From NCBI GenBank assembly GCA_009746045.1, contig RPFO01000034.1:1521786-1585785 (forward strand): a DNA stretch of 64,000 nt, read 5' to 3'. Below are positions 11,901 through 24,600 of the stretch, piece after piece. Every line of letters starts with the position of its first letter. The stretch's first letter is position 1. A program made the position numbers and the translations under genes. A model generated the notes under the pieces. It did not search any database and was not told where the DNA came from. It saw nothing but the letters and a program-made list of their open reading frames with translations. Source of the stretch: Mesostigma viride (lineage: Eukaryota; Streptophyta; Mesostigmatophyceae; Mesostigmatales; Mesostigmataceae).

Positions 11901-14900
11901 ATCCTGGTAGGTTGCAGTATGCATGCAACTTCTCTGCACTTTTTGGGCAGGCGCATGTCGCAAAACCTTGCTATGCTGGTGTGGATGGATGCCCAGCGAA
12001 ACAGTTTGCAGGTTTTGGTACACGCCACCTCTGGCTGGAAAGTTTCTCATGATGAACCTTTCCCAGCTCAAGGGCCTGGGCGGTCGTCAAATTTGGAAAT
12101 TTTGACTGGAGAGGACAAGTAAGCAAAGGGTTTTTGATGCACCGAGCTAAAATGAAAAAACTTGGTGAAGTTTGGTGGACTTAATGTGAGCTTTGGTGCT
12201 GCAGTCTTAGTGTTTCATGGCTAGGCCCATTACGCGACTACAAGTACTTTGGATATTCCCATCGTCATACAAGTTTCAAGTATGCTTTCTGTTTTAGCCC
12301 ATGCGGCATCCATTCTGGGCAATAGTGGTAGGGTGCGGCAATCATGCGGGTGCCTTTTACAACATTATGCGGTCCAGTGCTGGCTGCTTGCAGTCAGGCG
12401 TTTGGGAAGGCTTGTCTCCACGTGGGCGACCGAAGCAACTTTGCACATGCTACCAGCAGTTACCAAGGTGGTGGGTTGGCTGGGCAGATGGATCAAGTTG
12501 GAAGTTTACGGGTGGAAGAGAGTAACGGGTGGCATATGTCTTCAATATGTGACTTTAGGGTGGGCCAGTGCAGACAAGATGAGGGAGCAACTATTGCATA
12601 GATGCACGTTCACGGATAGCTACACATTTGGCAGACCCGCAATAAGCGGGAGATGGGCAGGTTTATGTCCGGAGAATGAGCCTGGGAGGCCGGTGTGCAT
12701 ATGTGGACTATTTTGTCCGTTGGGAGGTGCATAGGGTGCGTACGGTGCGTATATGGCGCACTTGTGGCTACCCTAGCTACTATGGCAGCATGCGAGGTCG
12801 CGAGAATGAGAACGAAAGCAAGGCATGCGGGATGAGGGTGAGGTCGAAGTGAATAATGTCTCCCACAAGGGCAGTGCGGCGGTTAGGGCGGCCTGCGGCG
12901 TGTCTGCTTGGAAAACCCTGCGTGTGCTTCTTGCTGGTGCGTGCTGCAACATGGTGGGGTGATCGCAGTTGTCTGCTCCAAGCAAGTGACGTTGTTTACA
13001 CTGAGACGTGGAGGAATCACACGTGGTGAAAGGAGAAGTTTGGGTACAATGGGCCAATCGCCAGTGCATTCAGCTTGGTGAGCAGTGCTCTGTTGTTGTA
13101 CCATCTTGTGAACTTTTAGGGAAAAAACTGTCAGTCAACACACGCATAAACAGCCTGGTTTGCAATGCCATAGTTCCGTTTACCGTGCGATCTTCTGTCT
13201 AGATATGTTAGAAAGTTTGGTCTATCTTATGTTGACTTCAATACAAGTAGCCTTTCTTAAGTGGGGTGTTGCCAGATAGTTTGTCAGATGGACTGTTCCT
13301 TTGGGGAATGCGAAATTGTATCGCGCACCGTGTTGTTATAGGACAGGTGGTTGTGGAACCCCCCCCTGTTCTGCTGGTATGCATACATGCCCAGCCAGAC
13401 AGTTTTCCGCATGGTCACAAGACACGCCACCCTTCAGGCTGCACGGTTTTCAAGGAAGCGATGTGGCCAGGTCAGGAGCGTGCGCATGTCGTCGACCGAC
13501 ACCTGCTGCTTATAACATTTAAACATGTAAGGATGGGGCATTTAATTTCAACACTTGAATTCCAACACTCAATTTTGAAAAATATGTCGCTGAACGCGAA
13601 GAGCTAAATGTGCGCAGCAGAGGAGAAAAAAAGGACGGGGCTTTATGCCTTCCGTTCCATGATTGATATGCTGCTCATGATCTTTGTCTTAGCACATGTT
13701 AGTGAGAAGTTGGTATCGATTTTTGTCTCATGTCTAGTCTTGTGTGCCTGGGCCTTCCTGTAGTAATCAAGAATAGCTTGTAGGTTCTACCCTTTGGCAT
13801 CTTGTTGGCAGCCGTGCGTTTGTGCGACAAACCTGTGGGTGCCTGTTGCATAGCTGTGCGGTCCAATGCTGGCTACTTGCAGTCGTACTCCCCGGAGGAG
13901 CCCAATGCCACATGGACGTGCGTAAGTCTTGCAACATGTCTGCTGTACGGCGGGTAATGGTGGCGTGTGATTTAGGGTTTAGGGTTGGGTCAGTAATGTT
14001 GGTTCAAGTCTGGCGGAGATTCAAAATCATGCAGGTTAGCAGGCCTGGTTCTATGAAAGTAGTTGATACAGGGATTATGGAAGTTTTCTTTGAGGGTCTT
14101 TTTTGGGTTGGACAACACAGAGTTCCACTTTGACGAACGTCTGAAGGGACTGGTATGGTTCATTTGTTGTAGGGCATGACAGGGCGGGCAGTTTTCTGAA
14201 ATAGAACCCTGTGAACCCTGTGAGGATAGAGCTGCAAGTGAGAGGTAGATAGGCATCAGGTGTTGTAGTTTCTTCTATGTAGATGCGGTGGGTGGTTGGG
14301 GCGGCCGGCACGGCAGTGTCTCTGCTTGGGAAACCCGGTGTGCGCTTCTTGCTGGTGCTTGCTGTGCAACAATCGCGTCATCGCAGTTGAGTCGTTACAA
14401 TCGTCCACTGTCAAGATGTGCCAGAAAACATTCTGGAAGCTTGCGGTGCCTATCATCCAACTTGCTATCTGGGTGGCTTCATCGGGTAAATTTTTCGTCG
14501 GCGTAATGGTACTGCACTGGTGGCTTCCTGTCCAAGTAATGATAGGGGAACTGTACTGATTCATCAATGACTGAAATATATACATGCGCGCCGGATGCAT
14601 TCTATGTGTTCAGCTGCACTTGCCAGTTTGGTGTAGTAAAATAAATCTTCCATTGTTACAGTTCTGGAGGCTGCTCATTTAAACTGATAAAAAAAGGTTT
14701 CTTTTTTTCTGCAGGTTAACCTGCTGCGGTCAATCCTGTTGCTTCATGCAACAACTGTTGTAATGTTTGCCCTGTGAGCAAAGGGATTTGTGTTGCTTTG
14801 ACGAACCCAAGGGGTTGGAGAAGTTAAGTCGTAAATAATGTTATATAGCTGATGGCTGGTGTTCCTTTTTTTTTCAAGAATTTTTTTTTTCCCCAAGAGT

Positions 14901-17900
14901 TTCGATATTTAGAAACTAGAAATTGCAGTTGACTCGGTAGTTCTTACGATTTCTTGGTGACATTATATTATTTGTATTGGCAGTAAGGGCAGGCTTGTCC
15001 GCGGTCCAGGGTTGCAGAGTTGGTTGCAATGGATTGCATGCTGTAGGCATGTGCATGTTGCAAACCCCTGCTGTGCTGGTATGCATGCATGCCCAGCTAA
15101 ATGGTTTGCAGATCGTTGTGGAACACGCCATGCTCAGCTGAGCGCTTCCTGGGAACAGCGATGAAAAGGTCAGGAGGGCATCCGCCAGTTGTTTGGATAA
15201 CTGCCGTGGCCAATGGGAAGGAAATATCGGCTGACAAGGTGGTGTGGCGCTACGCCTGCTGATCTTCTGTAGTTGCTGTGCATCCAGTCATTCCGAGAAT
15301 TCATCCTATCATATGGCCGAGAAGAGAGAGGATGCGATAGCCTGGTTTCACGTCCACTTAATTTACATTGAGGTGGCCTGGCCCTAGCAGCATTTCCACA
15401 GCTGTGTTCATTGGCAAACACATGTTAGGCCTCGGTCGCGTATCATATTGTTGGCAATGGTGGTTGGGTGCGACAAACCTGCGGCTGCCTGTTGCGAGGT
15501 TGTGCGGTTCAGTGATGCTACTTGCAGTCGGGCTACCGGGACAACCCGGCAACGTGGCAGCGTGTCTGGTCGCGGAGGGGCAGGATCGTTGAGGCTTTGG
15601 GAGAGGAGGCCAGTGCGAACGCAACCAGGCCACGGTTGGGATTGTGGTGAACGAATGCCGTGCAAGTGTTGAGAGTTGGACACAAAAGGGTTGCGAGGGA
15701 GGCAGTGAGCAGGTTGAGTTGTTGTTCAAAACACACAGCAGAGCAGATGGGAGGTTGGGTGGGGGCTCATGCAAGGCCGTCAGGTATGCTGAGCTGGGTT
15801 GGATCGCGGTGGAAGTCAGGGTGCGTGCGTGGGTAGGAGAAGATGGCAGACCTGTTGCCAAGGGTTAGGGTTGGAACATGTGCCGAGCAGGACAGCAGGG
15901 AAGAGGACTTCATCCAGGACATCCAGGATCAGGGAAGAGTACATTTAGGATCATCAGGTGGCGGATTCTCTTGAGGTGCGGGGTGATTTGGGTAGGCTGC
16001 ACAGCGGCGGGTCTGCTTGGACAACCCTGCGTGCGCTTTTGCTGTTGCGTGCTGCACGGCGAGACATTGGCAGTTACCTTCTGCGAGGCTGCAAGGAACC
16101 GTGGAGCTGTAATTACATGATTGGCTTTCGGCAATGCAAGGCTGCATCGGGTAATACCCAGACAAGCAGGCTTTTCTAGCCACTAGTCGGGCTTATAAGC
16201 CACCATTTTATCATATTGGTACTCTGATGTCAGTCAGGGTATGCACGTTCCTTTCAAGAACGCTTTCATCTTGATGGCATATCACACTTCCCAACATGTA
16301 TGCTTTTTGCTGGTGGAGGTTCGGTGGTTTGGCATTTGGAGGCTCGGCTTTCAAAAGGTGTTGCAGTGGTCGATAATTTAAGACAAAAAATAGGTGTTGC
16401 TGGTTTTTGTTGAAGTGCTTACGTGTAGAAGATGTTTGTTGCAAAGAGTGTGGTAGATGGAGGATTTGTTTTTTGGGGGGTTCCTTCTAGGGCGTCCCGT
16501 GTTGCAAAACCCTGTTGTGCTGGTGTGCATATGTGCCCAGCCAAATGGTTTGCAGAGGGTCACAGACACCGGTCTACGGCTGCACGGTTCCTGAGGAAGC
16601 GATGCGGTCGAGGTTGGAAGCATGCGCAGCGCGTTTGCCAGGCCAGCTTCCATGAACAAGTAGGATACTTTTGGCGGATGAAGTGAGAGGAGTGTGCTCA
16701 GAAAAATGGAAGGGATGGATTCGCTGCTTCAGCCAGCTCTTTGTTTTGCGTCCGGGTACCTGGGACGACTTCTGTCAACTGCTGATGTCAAGTCAAGATT
16801 TTCTTTTTAAAGGAAACCACCAGTCGGTTTGTTGTGGTTGCCTTGCTGTACATGGTCAAAAGTCCCTTCTGGTTTCGCGGGCATTTTGGGCGACGATGGT
16901 TTGGTGCAACAAACCTGTGCGTGGGGGTTGTGAGTTTGCTCTGTCCAGTGCTGGCTACTTGCAGTCGGATCTGTCAAACATTCAGGCGCAAGAAAAGCGA
17001 ATCTTGACAACAGAAGAGTTTGACTGGCAAGCGGATGGTGAAGAAGGCGGAGGGCGGCGTCGAAGGTGGCTCAGGTTGGGGTGTGTGGCAGCTTGCGGCA
17101 CCAGTTGGCAGTAGGAAAAGAGGGGGGGGGGGGGGGGGGGGTCATCGCAGGACAGGAAAGAGTGAAGGTTTCTAAGGCATATCTTAGCTGCAGCACTGAC
17201 TTTCCTGTAGGCGGCAAAGGATTACCTGTTTATTTTACAGCGACGGAGGAGCTGCCTGAGTCATGCTTCTTTGGGGGTGCATCTCCAGGCTTTGGGTAAG
17301 ACTGGCTGAGCATGTGGATTATGGTAATAAAGCTGTGGAGGGGAAGAAATGTGGGAAGTTATCCCAGCCTTGTTGTTTCCAGCCATGTTTAAACGGGTAT
17401 TCCCCCACATCCGAGGTATGCGGCGGGTATAGAGGGGCCTGCACGGCGTCCTGTCTACTTGGAAAACCATGTGTGCGCTTCTTGCCGGTGTGTGCTGCAC
17501 GACCGCCGCGTCATCGCAGTCGTCTGCTTCAACGCACAAGCGTACCCGCTTGAAATCGGGGGTGAAGGTTTCTATGCTTTTCGAACAGTGGCTGATCAAC
17601 GCGCCAAGGGTGATTTTCAGCTTCCCTCAAGCAACAGGCACGTCCTGTTAGCTGACATGTACTGGTATCGCTGTTGTTGTGATAGCATTGTGATAGCATA
17701 GTTTTGCTTGAAGTACAGTAAGCTTTGACTGGAAAGTTCTTTGTGAATGAAAATTTCTTGTTAATTTGGAAAGTTGCAAGGTCCACCCTTGGTGAAAGAA
17801 AGGGATGTCCGTTCGAGGCAACTTAAAATATAAATATTTTTTTCATTCTTTTGCAGTTCAGGTTGGCCTGACAAGATAGGTGGTTGTGGTTATGTTAAGT

Positions 17901-18600
17901 GGGATTATTCCTGGATTTATGTAGCTGGATCCATTTATCCATCAATAGCTTTTTTTCTATTCATCAGTAGTTCCAGTTTTGATAAAATAACAAGTACAGC
18001 AGACATGTTGTTTGGTGTCAAAGGCTGCAATGCAGTTTTCCCGCGCATGGTAGGGTAGGTGGATGTTGCAAACCCCTGCGTGCTGGTATGGTTGCATGCC
18101 CAGCCAAACGGCCTTGCAGAGGGTCAGTACAACCCTGTTGCTGCACGTATCCTGACGAGTCTTGGTTAGGAGAGCGCGTCTCTGCCGGGCAAGCATCGCA
18201 TGGAGGACGGCTCAGTACGAGACGCGGCAAGAAATCGCAGGCCACGTGAGCAAAGGTTATACTGGATACAGAGGGAATGTGGCTTCAGGCTCGCTGGGGC
18301 GTGACAGGGCATGGCAAGGAGTTCAACCAAGTGGGCATGGGCGTGTACGTGCGTGGTTAATCTACATGCATGAATGGTGAATGGGACTAAGCACCCATAT
18401 ACAATTCATCGCTCTACTATCAAGCAGTGAGGTGTTTGTTTTAGGCAGGTTAAGTTTATGGAATGAGAGCAGTCATTAGAATTTGTTACAAATTTTATGA
18501 TTGCAGATGTTCTTCACACAAGTTATGCTGTGGTTATGACCAGAAAACTTTTGATTTATTACAGCGTTAAAAGACAGGATGGAAAGCCGCTTTGTTGACA
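11900..18600 (+). repeat. Diverged flank of the 1.7-kb satellite array
   Basis: Three landmarks recur in fixed order. X (GCAAAACCCTG...TGCTGGTATGCATGC) is near 11,955, 13,375, 15,055, 16,505 and 18,070. Y (GACAAACCTGTGGGTG, then GTGCTGGCTACTTGCAGT) is near 12,330, 13,822, 15,470 and 16,908. Z (TTGGAAAACCCTGCGTGCGC) is near 12,887, 14,306, 16,005 and 17,450. The spacing is 1.4-1.7 kb. Sequence between landmarks is poorly conserved. ORFs here are short and inconsistent between units, so I call no genes. A 20-nt G run lies near 17,125. Confidence 0.75.
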
Positions 18601-21600
18601 AGATTAGGTTCATGTAGGGTAGGTGCATGTCGCAAAACCCTGTTTGTGCTGGTATGCATGCATGCTCAGCCAAACGGTTTGCAGAGCGCGGGTACCACCC
18701 TGGGTGCTGCGCGGTTCCGGAGGGATCGACGCGGTGGGTGGGAACATCGCATGCATCAACTGGACCAGGCCGGCACGCAACGCGGACGATTGGGAGGGAT
18801 GTTGGTGGGCGAAGAGATACAAAGGGTGGTGCGGAGAACGGAGAGCACAGGGTGTGGATGTGCTTGGCTGCTACATCGCTGGTTCTTACGCATCATGATC
18901 TATGTCTAAGGATCTAAGGATAGCGATGACTTGGTTTTTCCAGATGCAGTGTCCCTGGAGTCAACAATTGGGCCTACAAAAAAAAAAAAATCCAGCCAGC
19001 TTGTCTCTTGCAGTTCTCCCGGTCTAGTCTATCCAAACACGTTGGTTTTGCCTGTGCGGCATCGCAAGCGACCGTGGTTGGGTGTGACAAACCTGTGTGG
19101 ATGCCCGTTGCGAGGTTGTGTGGGTTCGGTGCTGGCTACTTGCAGTGGCGCTGTGGGAACAGCAGGGAGGCAAAGGAAGAGGACCTGGACGTGCAGCAAA
19201 GACCCACAAAAGTGGTTGGTGACGCTGGCGTCAGAGAGATGCGGCTGATGTTGGTGTGTGCAAGTGCAGAGGAGCAGCAACAGTGATGGAGGCGTGGCTG
19301 GATGGAGGCACGGTGGGAGGGGCAGAGAAGAGCGGGCGGTTGCTAGTGTTGAACTTGATGCGGAGTGGGGTCGATGGGAAATACCAAGCGGGAGATGTAT
19401 TCCGGCGTGCACAAAGTTCATCAGGTGTTGGCGAAGCAGCAGAGCATGTGGGAAGGCGGGATGCGCGGTTGGTGGGGCTCGGCAGTGGAACTTTGATGGC
19501 AATTTGCAGTCACATAGCTCGTAAGGGGTGATGAGGTAGTGTGACACCAGGCTCGCGTTGGAGTTGTTTGTTTGCTGTTCGACTTGGATGGCGGGTAGGG
19601 CGGCCTGCACAGCAGCGTGGCTAGGGCGGCCCGCACAACGGCGCGTCTTCTTGAAAAACCCTGCGTGCGCTTCTTGCTGCTTGCTGCACGACAATCGCAT
19701 CATCACAGTCGTCTGCTGCCGAGGGACACGCGTGCTTGCAATTGAACCGCGGTGTGAGAATGGTCGTGGGAGCGTCCGTGCGCGAGCATCCTTTGCGCTT
19801 GTCCATCTGCAAAGCGAGGCTGCACTAGGTAACCCGCTCAGGTCTACAATCTCCAAGCGTGTTAACAAAGCGTTTTGGCCATGGTTTTCATGTTTGGGGC
19901 GTTTGCCTCCGGGTGTTATGGAAAAGTAGCCTGTTGAGGTCTCAAGCTTCAGAGTGTCATAGAGACTTCCGGGCTGATGGCAATGCACGGTGTTACTTTC
20001 TTCCTAGTACATGTTCTTTAGTGTTAAAGATGATAACGAGTAAACTACGTGTGCATCCATAAGTGGTGTGAGAAACTTGATCTCAGGAGGTTGGAAAAAC
20101 TGTCAGCTGATGCCTGTGTTCATAAAAAAAAAAAAAGATCCAATATTTATCTTTGTGCGAGGCTAAAACGCGTGGTTCAGAAACCTAATGGGACAGATTT
20201 TAAAAATCTGTGCAGTGTTGCTAGTGGGAAAAAAGGTCATTTGTATACAATTTTTTGTCTTGTGCACAGCATGTGGCTGTGGTGCGTGAACCAGCAAGAA
20301 ACCATGATGTTATGTGCCAGCCATATTGAAGAAAGAGCAGTGTGGAAGTGGATGCTTGGTAGGGCAGGTGCATGTCGCAAAACCCTGTTTGTGCTGGTAT
20401 GCATGCATGCTCAGCCAAACGGTTTGCAGAGCGCGGGTGCCACCCTGGGTGCTGCGCGGTTCCGGAGGGATTGGCGCGGTGGGTGGGAACATCGCACGCA
20501 TCAACTGGACCAGGCCGGCACGCAACGCGGACGATTGGGAGGGATGTTGGTGGGCGAAGAGATACAAATGGGGGTGCGGAGAACGGAGAACACAGGGCGT
20601 GGATGTGCTTTGCTGCTACATCGCTGGTTCTTACGCATCATGATCTATGTCTAAGGATAGCGATGACTTGGTTTTGCCAGATGCAGTGTCCCTGGAGTCG
20701 ACAATTGGGCGTACCAAAAAAAAAATCCAGCCAGCTTGTCTCTTGCAGCTCTCTCGGTCTAGTCTATCCAAACACGTTGGTTTTGCCCGTGCGGCATCGC
20801 GAGCGACCGTGGTTGGGTGCGACAAACCTGTGTGGATGCCCGTTGCGAGGTTGTGTGGGTTCGGTGCTGGCTACTTGCAGTGGCGCTGTGGGAACAGCAG
20901 GGAGGCAAAGGAAGAGGACCTGGACGTGCAGCAAAGACCCACAAAGTGGTTGGTGACGCTGGCGTCAGAGAGATGCGGCTGATGTTGGTGTGTGCAAGTG
21001 CAGCGGTGCAGCGACACAGATGGAGGCGTGGCTGGATGGAGGCACGGTGGGAGGGGCAGAGAAGAGCGGGCGGTTGATAGTGTTGAACTTGATGCGGAGT
21101 GGGGTCGATGGGAAATACCAAGCGGGAGATGTATTCCGGCGTGCACAAAGTTCATCAGGTGTTGGCGAAGCAGCAGAGCATGTGGGAAGGCGGGATGCGC
21201 GGTTGGTGGGGCTCGGCAGTGGAAATTTGATGGCAATTTGCAGTCACATAGCTCGTAAGGGGTGATGAGGTAGTGTGACACCAGGCTCGCGTTGGAGTTG
21301 TTTGTTTGCTGTTCGACTTGGATGGCGGGTAGGGCGGCCTGCACAGCAGCGTGGCTAGGGCGGCCTGCACAACGGCGCGTCTTCTTGGAAAACCCTGCGT
21401 GCGCTTCTTGCTGCTTGCTGCACGACAATTGCATCATCACAGTCGTCTGCTGCCGAGGGACACGTGTGCTTGCAATCGAACTGCGGTGTGAGAATGGTCG
21501 TGGGAGCGTCCGTGCGCGAGCATCCTTTGCGCTTGTCCATCTGCAAAGCGAGGCTGCACTAGGTAACCCGCTCAGGTCTACAATCTCCAAGCGTGTTAAC

Positions 21601-24600
21601 AAAGCGTTTTGGCCATGGTTTTCATGTTTGTGGCGTTTGCCTCCGGGTGTTATGGAAAAGTAGAGTGTTGAGGTCTCAAGCTTCAGAGTGTCATAGAGAC
21701 TTCCGGGCTGATGGCAATGCACGGTATTATTTTCTTCCTAGTACATGTTCTTTAGTGTTAAAGATGATAACAAGTAAACTACGTGTGCATCCATAAGTGG
21801 TTTGAGAAACTTGATCTCAGGAGGTTGGAAAAACTGGCAGCTGATGCCTGTGTTCATAAAAAAAAAAAAAGATCCAATATTTATCTTTGTGCGAGGCTAA
21901 AACGCGTGGTTCAGAAACCTAATGGGACAGATTTTAAAATCTGTGCAGTGTTGCTAGTGGGAAAAAAGGTCATTTGTATACAATTTTTTGTCTTGTGCAC
22001 AGCATGTGGCTGTGGTGCGTGAACCAGCAAAGAAACCATGATGTTATGTGCCAGCCATATTGAAGAAAGAGCAGTGTGGAAGTGGATGCTTGGTAGGGCA
22101 GGTGCATGTCGCAAAACCCTGTTTGTGCTGGTATGCATGCATGCTCAGCCAAACGGTTTGCAGAGCGCGGGTGGCACCCTGGGTGCTGCGCGGTTCCGGA
22201 GGGATCGACGCGGTGGGTGGGAACATCGCACGCATCAACTGGACCAGGCCGGCACGCAACGCGGACGATTGGGAGGGATGTTGGTGGGCGAAGAGATACA
22301 AATGGGGGTGCGGAGAGTGGAGAGCACAGGGCGTGGGTGTGGTTGGCTGCTACATCGCTGGTTCTTACGCATCATGATCTATGTCTAAGGATCTAAGGAT
22401 AGCGATGACTTGGTTTTTCCAGATGCAATGTCCCTGGAGTCAACAATTGGGCTTACCAAAAAAAAAAAGATCCAGCCAGCTTGTCTCTTGCAGCTCTCTC
22501 GGTCTAGTCTATCCAAACACGTTGGTTTTGCCCGTGCGGCATCGCGAGCGACCGTGGTTGGGTGCGACAAACCTGTGTGGATGCCCGTTGCGAGGTTGTG
22601 TGGGTTCGGTGCTGGCTACTTGCAGTGGCGCTGTGGGAACAGCAGGGAGGCAAAGGAAGAGGACCTGGACGTGCAGCAAAGACCCACAAAGTGGTTGGTG
22701 ACGCTGGCGTCAGAGAGATGCGGCTGATGTTGGCGTGTGCAAGTGCAGCGGTGCAGCGACACAGATGGAGGCGTGGCTGGATGGAGGCACGGTGGGAGGG
22801 GCAGAGAAGAGCGGGCGGTTGATAGTGTTGAACTTGATGCGGAGTGGGGTCGATGGGAAATACCAAGCGGGAGATGTATTCCGGCGTGCACAAAGTTTAT
22901 CAGGTTTTGGCGAAGCAGCAGAGCATGTGGGAAGGCGGGATGCGCGGTTGGTGGGGCTCGGCAGTGGAAATTTGATGGCAATTTGCAGTCACATAGCTCG
23001 TAAGGGGTGATGAGGTAGTGTGACACCAGGCTCGCGTTGGAGTTGTTTGTTTGCTGTTCGACTTGGATGGCGGGTAGGGCGGCCTGCACAGCAGCGTGGC
23101 TAGGGCGGCCTGCACAACGGCGCGTCTTCTTGGAAAACCCTGCGTGCGCTTCTTGCTGCTTGCTGCACGACAATCGCATCATCACAGTCGTCTGCTGCCG
23201 AGGGACACGTGTGCTTGCAATCGAACCGCCGTGTTCGAATGGTCGTGGGAGCGTCCGTGCGCAAGCATCCTTTGCGCTCGTCCATCTGCAAAGCGAGGCT
23301 GCACTAGGTAACCCGCTCAGGTCTACAATCTCCAAGCGTGTTAACAAAGCGTTTTGGCCATGGTTTTCATGTTTGTGGCGTTTGCCTCCGGGTGTTATAG
23401 AAAAGTAGCGTGTTGAGGTCTCAAGCTTCAGAGTGTCATAGAGACTTCCGGGCTGATGGCAATGCACGGTGTTACTTTCTTCCTAGTACATGTTCTTTAG
23501 TGCTAAAGATGATAACAAGTAAACTATGTGTGCATCCATAAGTGGTTTGAGAAACTTGATCTCAGGAGGTTGGAAAAACTGGTTGCTGATGCCTGTGTTC
23601 ATTTTTTCTTTATAAATCCAATATTTATCTTTGTTCGAGGCTAAAACGCGTTGGTTCAGAAACCTAATGGGACAGATTTTAAAATCTGTGCAGTGTTGCT
23701 AGTGGGAAAAAAGGTCATTTGTATACAATTTTTTGTCTTGTGCACAGCATGTGGCTGTGGTGCGTGAACCAGCAAAGAAACCATGATGTCATGTGCCAGC
23801 CATATTGAAGAAAGAGCAGTGTGGAAGTGGATGCTTGGTAGGGCAGGTGCATGTCGCAAAACCCTGTTTGTGCTGGTATGCATGCATGCTCAGCCAAACG
23901 GTTTGCAGAGCGCGGGTGGCACCCTGGGTGCTGCGCGGTTCCGGAGGGATTGGCGCGGTGGGTGGGAACATCGTACGCATCAACTGGACCAGGCCGGCAC
24001 GCAACGCGGACGATTGGGAGGGATGTTGGTGGGCGAAGAGATACAAATGGGGGTGCGGAGAACGGAGAACACAGGGCGTGGATGTGGTTGGCTGCTACAT
24101 CGCTGGTTCTTACGCATCATGATCTATGTCTAAGGATAGCGATGACTTGGTTTTTCCAGATGCAGTGTCCCTGGAGTCGACAATTGGGCGTACCAAAAAA
24201 AAAATCCAGCCAGCTTGTCTCTTGCAGCTCTCTCGGTCTAGTCTATCCAAACACGTTGGTTTTGCCCGTGCGGCATCGCGAGCGACCGTGGTTGGGTGCG
24301 ACAAACCTGTGTGGATGCCCGTTGCGAGGTTGTGTGGGTTCGGTGCTGGCTACTTGCAGTGGCGCTGTGGGAACAGCAGGGAGGCAAAGGAAGAGGACCT
24401 GGACGTGCAGCAAAGACCCACAAAGTGGTTGGTGACGCTGGCGTCAGAGAGATGCGGCTGATGTTGGTGTGTGCAAGTGCAGCGGTGCAGCGACACAGAT
24501 GGAGGCGTGGCTGGATGGAGGCACGGTGGGAGGGGCAGAGAAGAGCGGGCGGTTGATAGTGTTGAACTTGATGCGGAGTGGGGTCGATGGGAAATACCAA

